This document shows, one piece after another, positions 5,161-9,283 of a DNA stretch of 9,283 bases. The stretch comes from Lachnoclostridium sp. (lineage in GTDB: Bacteria; Bacillota_A; Clostridia; Lachnospirales; Lachnospiraceae). The DNA is taken from contig SVDR01000076.1 of the NCBI GenBank assembly GCA_015057755.1, positions 1 to 9,283 of the forward strand, given 5' to 3'. Each line of letters begins with the position of its first letter. Position 1 is the stretch's first letter. A program made the translations under genes and the position numbers. The notes under the pieces are model-generated. The model was given only the letters and a program-made list of their open reading frames with translations, was not told the origin of the DNA and did no database searches.

Positions 5161-6558
5161 ATGACAGAATCATTTACAGCATTTATTTCAAAAGTATGCG
5201 GTCTCTTGTGGGGCGACTTATTTTCGATACAGCTGCCCAATGGAGACACCGCGGGCTTTTCACTGATGGTATTGTTGTTAATCCCAACCGGAATCTATTT
5301 TACAATCCGAACGAAATTCCTTCCAATCCGCATGTTTCCGGAGATGATCCGTATTGCACTCGAGAAGGAAAGTGATAAAAAGGAGAGTGGGTCTGTATCC
5401 GGTATGCAGACATTGATCGTGGCAACTGCCACTCGCGTTGGAACGGGTAACCTGATCGGTGTTGTTGCCGCAATTTCTGCAGGCGGTGCAGGAGCCGTGT
5501 TCTGGATGTGGGTCACTGCTCTGATCGGTTCATCAACCGCGTTTATCGAAGCGACACTTGCGCAGTTACATAGAGAGAAGGATCCGCTTTACGGAGGATT
5601 CCGCGGTGGTCCGGCTTTTTATATTCGCGATTTTGTAAAAGCAAAAACTGGAAGAAACACCAGCCTGATCGCAATTTTATTTGCATTATCCGGCCTCCTC
5701 TGCTGGTGCGGTGTCAGCCAGATCGTCAGCAACTCAGTATCAGAGGCATTTTACAATGCGTTCCAGGTTCCGCCGATGATATCTACCGTAGTTTTTGTGG
5801 CACTGGCAGCGGTGATCGTTTTGAGAAAATATGCAACTGTAAAAGTACTTGATATCATGGTTCCGATCATGGCGGCATTCTATTTTGTGATGACTGTGGT
5901 GGTGATCGGAATGAACATTGATCTGCTTCCGAGCGTCTTTCAGAGAATCATTGACGAGGCGTTTGGCATTCGTCAGGTGGTAGCAGGCGGCTTTGGTGCG
6001 GTCCTTATGAACGGTGTAAAACGTGGACTGTTTTCCAATGAAGCGGGCTCCGGTTCTGCTCCGTGTGCAGCGGCAGCGGCGGATGTGTCCCACCCGGCTA
6101 AATCCGGACTGTTCCAGGCTCTCGGCGTTCTGATCGACACCATTATAATCTGTACATGTACAGCGATGCTCATGCTTCTGGCTCCGGAAGAAATGTTAAA
6201 CGGACTCAGTGGAATGGCTCTGCTGCAGACTGCCATGAGTCATCATTTCGGACAGATCGGCGTGATTTTCATTGCAATCGCATTGTGGCTGTTCAGTTTT
6301 TCCACTTTCCTTGGAATCCTGTATTATGCGAGACCAAACGTGGCATTTCTTTTTGGTGACGATATGAAATGGCAGACGGCATATAAGGTACTGGCGCTGG
6401 TGATGCTGTTTATCGGCGGTCTTGCAAAATACACATTTGTCTGGGATCTTGGCGATATCGGAGTCGGCCTCATGACGATCTTTAATATCATCATCATTCT
6501 TCCGATGGGAGGAGAAGCACTGGCTTCATTAAAAGAGTATACAGAAATGAAAAAGTAA
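5161..6558 (+). CDS. AGCS-family sodium:alanine/glycine symporter
   Basis: A 465-residue integral membrane protein with about 10-11 hydrophobic segments, the usual size for the alanine-or-glycine:cation symporter family (TC 2.A.25). Diagnostic segments are ATATRVGTGNLIGVVAAISA (88-107), GGPAFYIRD (149-157), and RGLFSNEAGSGSAPCAAAAA (288-307), followed by VSHPAKSGLFQALGVLIDT. It imports small neutral amino acids with sodium across the cytoplasmic membrane. AAGGAG at 5146-5151 lies 9 nt before the ATG. It is divergent from the LysR-amidohydrolase operon, so its cargo may be an amino acid derivative handled by that enzyme, although alanine or glycine is the family default. A strong terminator follows directly, so it is transcribed alone. 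Confidence 0.95.
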   Translation: MTESFTAFISKVCGLLWGDLFSIQLPNGDTAGFSLMVLLLIPTGIYFTIRTKFLPIRMFPEMIRIALEKESDKKESGSVSGMQTLIVATATRVGTGNLIGVVAAISAGGAGAVFWMWVTALIGSSTAFIEATLAQLHREKDPLYGGFRGGPAFYIRDFVKAKTGRNTSLIAILFALSGLLCWCGVSQIVSNSVSEAFYNAFQVPPMISTVVFVALAAVIVLRKYATVKVLDIMVPIMAAFYFVMTVVVIGMNIDLLPSVFQRIIDEAFGIRQVVAGGFGAVLMNGVKRGLFSNEAGSGSAPCAAAAADVSHPAKSGLFQALGVLIDTIIICTCTAMLMLLAPEEMLNGLSGMALLQTAMSHHFGQIGVIFIAIALWLFSFSTFLGILYYARPNVAFLFGDDMKWQTAYKVLALVMLFIGGLAKYTFVWDLGDIGVGLMTIFNIIIILPMGGEALASLKEYTEMKK

Positions 6559-6566
6559 AAGAAACA

Positions 6567-6605
6567 GGGTGCCCTGACCGGGATTCAATCAGTCGGGCAC
6601 CCTTT
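6567..6605. terminator. Bidirectional intrinsic terminator between convergent genes
   Basis: GGGTGCCC (6567-6574) pairs with GGGCACCC (6595-6602), extended by GAC/GTC across a one-base bulge. TTTCGTG follows on the plus strand and TGTTTCTTTTACTTTTT on the minus strand. It serves both the symporter and the converging dGTPase gene. Confidence 0.88.
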
Positions 6606-6618
6606 CGTGTTCTGAAAA

Positions 6619-8049
6619 TCAGGCAAAAAGTTCCTGATACAGTCTCTTTGCATAGTTGTCCGTCATACCGCTGATAAAATCTGTGATCATCAAGATGCGC
6701 AGATAGAGCTTATCTGCGTCTGATTTTCCTGCAGATTCGGTGCGGTACATAGATTTATAGAAATCGGATACGGTATCAATGATACGGCATTCGATAAATG
6801 TCATTTTCTCATCCGTATCATATTTGATAGCCGCCGGCATGAACTGACCAAGCAGAGAGTCAATGACTCTGCGGCCATAAAGCTCTGTTTTAATCTTCAG
6901 AGAACTGGTGTAGATCCACTTTTCGCTGAGTCTGGAAATGGCCTGGATCAAATGTCCGGAGCATGTGTCGTCAAACAGATCTCCACGGAAATCTCCGTTC
7001 ATGATAGCCTCATAATGGCGCGCAAAAGAATTGCCTGCGTCCTGGATCATCATTCCTTGCAGGTACTGGTTCCAGCGCTGTACGGCTGCGAGCTCCGGTT
7101 TTCTGGTCTTTTTGTCAATTTCGTTCTGATAAAGGTCTTTTAATTTCTGGATACAGGATGCAACTTCATTGGAAAGTGTCAGATCAGAAGCTTTTATTTC
7201 CTCCAAATACAACTCCAAACCCTCAAAGATCTGGGTAATCCCGAGCACCTTCTTAACCATAGAATCTTCGACGTCGGAGGTTCGGTACGCGATGTCATCA
7301 GCAGCTTCCAGGAGGAAGGAGAGAGGATGTCTGCGTCCGTTCATTCCGGTCACTTCATTCAGCGTGTCAAACAATTCACGTTCGGAATAGTTGTAGCCGA
7401 TTTTCTTATATGGAAGAGAAGAGGCGCGGCCGGAAGCAGCGTCATGTCTTGCCTGAGCCAGTTTCTCAGAAGAAATCGGATATTTCATGATCGCACCCAG
7501 AACCGGATAAGAGAGGTTGAAACCATGCATGGTTCCCAGATACGGAGTCTTGGATAAAAGACGGATGGACTGTGCATTGCCTTCGAAATTGTAAAGGTCC
7601 TGCAGCTGCCAGTCAGACAGGATTTCTGTGACCGGTTTTCCGTTTAATTCCATCTCACCCAGATGCCTCTGGAACCATTCGCGGATCGCATATTCGCCAA
7701 AATGACCAAAGGGCGGATTTCCGATATCGTGGATCAGGCCTGCGCAGAGAAGTATATCGGAAAATTCCTTTTCCATGTGTGTGTCGAACCATGGGTCAAG
7801 TCCTGCTTCTTTCACGTTTGCAAAAGCACATTCGCCAAGCTTCTTGCCAATGGCGGAAACTTCCAGAGAGTGGGTCAATCGGGTTCTCACGTAATCATCG
7901 TCGTCCAGTGGAAATACCTGGGCTTTGTCCTGCAAACGGCGGAATAATGTACTGCAGATGATGGTATCATAATCATTGCGGTACGGCGTACAGTCTTCGT
8001 TTCTATTTTCAACAAAACGTGTTTCGGATAATAATTCATTCCAGTTCAT
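6619..8049 (-). CDS. dgt: dGTP triphosphohydrolase-like HD-domain protein
   Basis: A 476-residue cytoplasmic enzyme of usual length. It hydrolyses dGTP (and often other dNTPs) to the nucleoside and triphosphate, helping set dNTP pools. The N-terminal signature is present (STLFRRLQDKAQVFPL, 33-48), and the HD metal ligands are H60 (TRLTHSLEV), H107-D108 (LIHDIGNPPFGH) and D251 or D252 (LLEAADDIAYRTSD). H116 and the EGNAQ motif (156-160) are also typical. AAAGGAG lies about 10 nt before ATG 8049. It stands alone, with its own promoter upstream and a shared terminator downstream. Which dNTP is preferred cannot be told from the sequence. Confidence 0.94.
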   Translation of the reverse strand: MNWNELLSETRFVENRNEDCTPYRNDYDTIICSTLFRRLQDKAQVFPLDDDDYVRTRLTHSLEVSAIGKKLGECAFANVKEAGLDPWFDTHMEKEFSDILLCAGLIHDIGNPPFGHFGEYAIREWFQRHLGEMELNGKPVTEILSDWQLQDLYNFEGNAQSIRLLSKTPYLGTMHGFNLSYPVLGAIMKYPISSEKLAQARHDAASGRASSLPYKKIGYNYSERELFDTLNEVTGMNGRRHPLSFLLEAADDIAYRTSDVEDSMVKKVLGITQIFEGLELYLEEIKASDLTLSNEVASCIQKLKDLYQNEIDKKTRKPELAAVQRWNQYLQGMMIQDAGNSFARHYEAIMNGDFRGDLFDDTCSGHLIQAISRLSEKWIYTSSLKIKTELYGRRVIDSLLGQFMPAAIKYDTDEKMTFIECRIIDTVSDFYKSMYRTESAGKSDADKLYLRILMITDFISGMTDNYAKRLYQELFA

Positions 8050-8096
8050 CAGACACAGTCTCCTTTCAAAGATGAAATGTATCAGAGGTAAATAAT

Positions 8097-8125
8097 ATTT
8101 TACTATATAGAAACAGCAGTTTCAA
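8097..8125 (-). promoter_or_regulatory. Promoter of the dGTPase gene
   Basis: On the minus strand, TTGAAA (8125-8120), a 17-nt spacer and TAAAAT (8102-8097), both 5/6 matches, lie about 48 nt before the ATG. Confidence 0.65.
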
Positions 8126-8175
8126 GCCTGTGGGGAAAAGATTCGGGAGGCGTCTAAAAATCTGCAATGGCAGAG

Positions 8176-8204
8176 TTGACACCGGAGTCTAACTGTGGGA
8201 AAAT
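8176..8204 (+). promoter_or_regulatory. Promoter of the methyltransferase-yaaA operon
   Basis: A perfect TTGACA (8176-8181), a 17-nt spacer and GAAAAT (8199-8204, 4/6) lie 26 nt before the start codon. The good -35 compensates for the weak -10. Confidence 0.55.
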
Positions 8205-8230
8205 GATAGGAAAACCACAAGGAGGAATCC

Positions 8231-8830
8231 ATGAACACCAACGAGATCAAATGGGACAAACTGCTTCGGATCAAGACTTCCGGGCGCGACGATTCCAGAG
8301 CAGACCAGTATCGTTATCCCTACGAACCGACCCCATACTCAGTGCTTGAGAACCTGGCAAATGCAGGATATATCGGAAAAAAGAATACACTCGTGGACTA
8401 CGGGTGCGGAAAAGGTCGCGTGGATTTCTTCTTATCGTATCAGACGCGCTGCCGATCCATCGGAATCGAATACGATGACCGCATTTACCAGACCGCAGTG
8501 GAGAACCAGAAAACCGCAGCGTCTGCAGGGCGTACGGCATTTTTAATGGAAAATGCAGAAACGTATCAGGTGCCGTGCGAGGCAGACCGTTTTTATTTTT
8601 TTAACCCATTTTCCGTGGAAATCCTAAGGAGTGTCCTGGGGCGGGTGATGGAGTCTTATTATGAAGAACCGAGAGAAATGCTGTTGTTTTTCTATTATCC
8701 GTCGGACGAGTACATTTCTTATCTGATGACGGTGGACGAGCTGGCATTTCTGGACGAGATTGATTGCAGAGCATTGTTCGATGGGGAAGACCCACGCGAG
8801 CGGATTATAATATTTGAGGTGGCAGCATGA
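8231..8830 (+). CDS. Class I SAM-dependent methyltransferase
   Basis: A 199-residue protein with a Rossmann-type SAM site: motif I LVDYGCGKGRVDFFL (54-68), an acidic residue ending strand 2 at E80 (SIGIEYDD), and a motif IV-like FFNPFS at 123-128. The N-terminal 40 residues (DQYRYPYEPTPYSVLENLA) precede motif I as a cap. AAGGAGGAATCC directly before ATG 8231 is a strong ribosome binding site. The NPF form of motif IV is compatible with several substrates, including protein or small molecules, and the substrate cannot be assigned. The stop overlaps the start of yaaA by ATGA, so the two genes are translationally coupled. Confidence 0.88.
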   Translation: MNTNEIKWDKLLRIKTSGRDDSRADQYRYPYEPTPYSVLENLANAGYIGKKNTLVDYGCGKGRVDFFLSYQTRCRSIGIEYDDRIYQTAVENQKTAASAGRTAFLMENAETYQVPCEADRFYFFNPFSVEILRSVLGRVMESYYEEPREMLLFFYYPSDEYISYLMTVDELAFLDEIDCRALFDGEDPRERIIIFEVAA

Positions 8831-9283
8831 GGATCATCATATCTCCGGCTAAAAAGATGAACAGAAATACAGACAGCATTCCCTGGAGGGATATGCCTGT
8901 TTTTCTGGATAAAACAGAGAAACTTTGTGGAAAACTGCAGAGCATGTCCTATGAAGAGTTGAAAAAACTTTGGAAATGCAATGACCAGATCGCAGAACAG
9001 AACGTGGAGCGTCTCCGCCATATGGATCTGCGCAGGAACCTGACGCCTGCGATCCTGGCTTATGAGGGAATCCAGTATCAGTACATGGCCCCTGGGGTGT
9101 TTACCAACGAAGCACTCGACTATGTGCAGAAGCATTTGCGCATATTATCCGGATTTTACGGAATCATAAAACCATTGGACGGTGTAGTACCGTACCGCCT
9201 GGAAATGCAGGCAAAACTGAAAATGGAAGACGCCAAAGATTTGTACGCTTTCTGGGGAGATTGTCTGGCAGACCGGATATTTA
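8827..9283 (+). CDS. yaaA: YaaA / UPF0246 peroxide-stress protein, N-terminal 152 codons
   Basis: The gene starts at the ATG of an ATGA overlap with the methyltransferase and is open to the window end, so it is truncated by the window and not broken. The visible 152 residues cover about 60 percent of the usual length of roughly 250. Family signatures are present: MRIIISPAKKMN at the N-terminus, LAYEGIQYQ (78-85), and the hallmark SGFYGIIKPLDGVVPYRLEM (108-127) followed by QAK. In E. coli YaaA limits intracellular iron and oxidative damage under peroxide stress and is a DNA-binding protein with the YaaA fold. The same role in an anaerobe is inferred. It probably shares the promoter at 8176. 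Confidence 0.93.
   Translation, partial: MRIIISPAKKMNRNTDSIPWRDMPVFLDKTEKLCGKLQSMSYEELKKLWKCNDQIAEQNVERLRHMDLRRNLTPAILAYEGIQYQYMAPGVFTNEALDYVQKHLRILSGFYGIIKPLDGVVPYRLEMQAKLKMEDAKDLYAFWGDCLADRIF

Noticed and set aside
8719..9135. 138-residue minus-strand ORF over the methyltransferase end and yaaA
   Set aside because: Antisense shadow of two well-supported plus-strand genes joined by an ATGA overlap.

Overview
The window looks like a chromosomal segment of a Gram-positive, low-to-moderate GC anaerobe of the Clostridia, most likely Lachnospiraceae. This is inferred from strong AGGAGG-type ribosome binding sites, TTGACA/TATAAT-type promoters, AT-rich intergenic DNA and the style of the proteins. 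No rRNA or tRNA is present to confirm it.

Region 1 (1-921) is an AT-rich accessory strip: the tail of an unrecognised gene, a 68-residue zinc-ribbon protein, and a small PD-(D/E)XK-type nuclease-like protein. Region 2 (913-2569) is an IS110-family, IS1111-group insertion sequence on the minus strand. It has 14-bp subterminal inverted repeats, a DEDD/Ser transposase and a long (about 410 nt) non-coding stretch downstream of the transposase. That stretch folds into a structured RNA and is the candidate guide (seekRNA/bridge RNA) locus. Region 3 (2570-2894) holds two copies of a previously unnamed imperfect palindrome. The downstream copy is intact (138 bp, 2757-2894). The upstream one is interrupted at its centre by the IS, so the downstream copy serves as a reference for the empty target site. 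Comparing the two gives a CT core at both IS ends and a predicted pre-insertion sequence. It also shows that the IS swapped the last residues of the nuclease-like protein for its own stop codon.

Region 4 (2951-6602) is an ordinary catabolic module: a LysR regulator and an M20-family amidohydrolase in one minus-strand operon, divergent from a sodium:alanine/glycine-type symporter. The likely logic is import of an amino acid or N-acyl amino acid, hydrolysis in the cytoplasm, and control by the LysR protein acting in the 107-bp intergenic region. A bidirectional terminator separates the symporter from a convergent dGTPase-like HD hydrolase (6619-8049). Region 5 (8176-9283) is a plus-strand operon of a class I SAM-dependent methyltransferase and, overlapping by ATGA, the first 152 codons of yaaA (peroxide stress, UPF0246), which runs off the window.

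The most interesting part is 900-2900: an IS1111-type element with a visible structured non-coding RNA, a reconstructable target, internal-loop sequences resembling that target on both strands, and a palindromic repeat that appears to be the preferred landing site.
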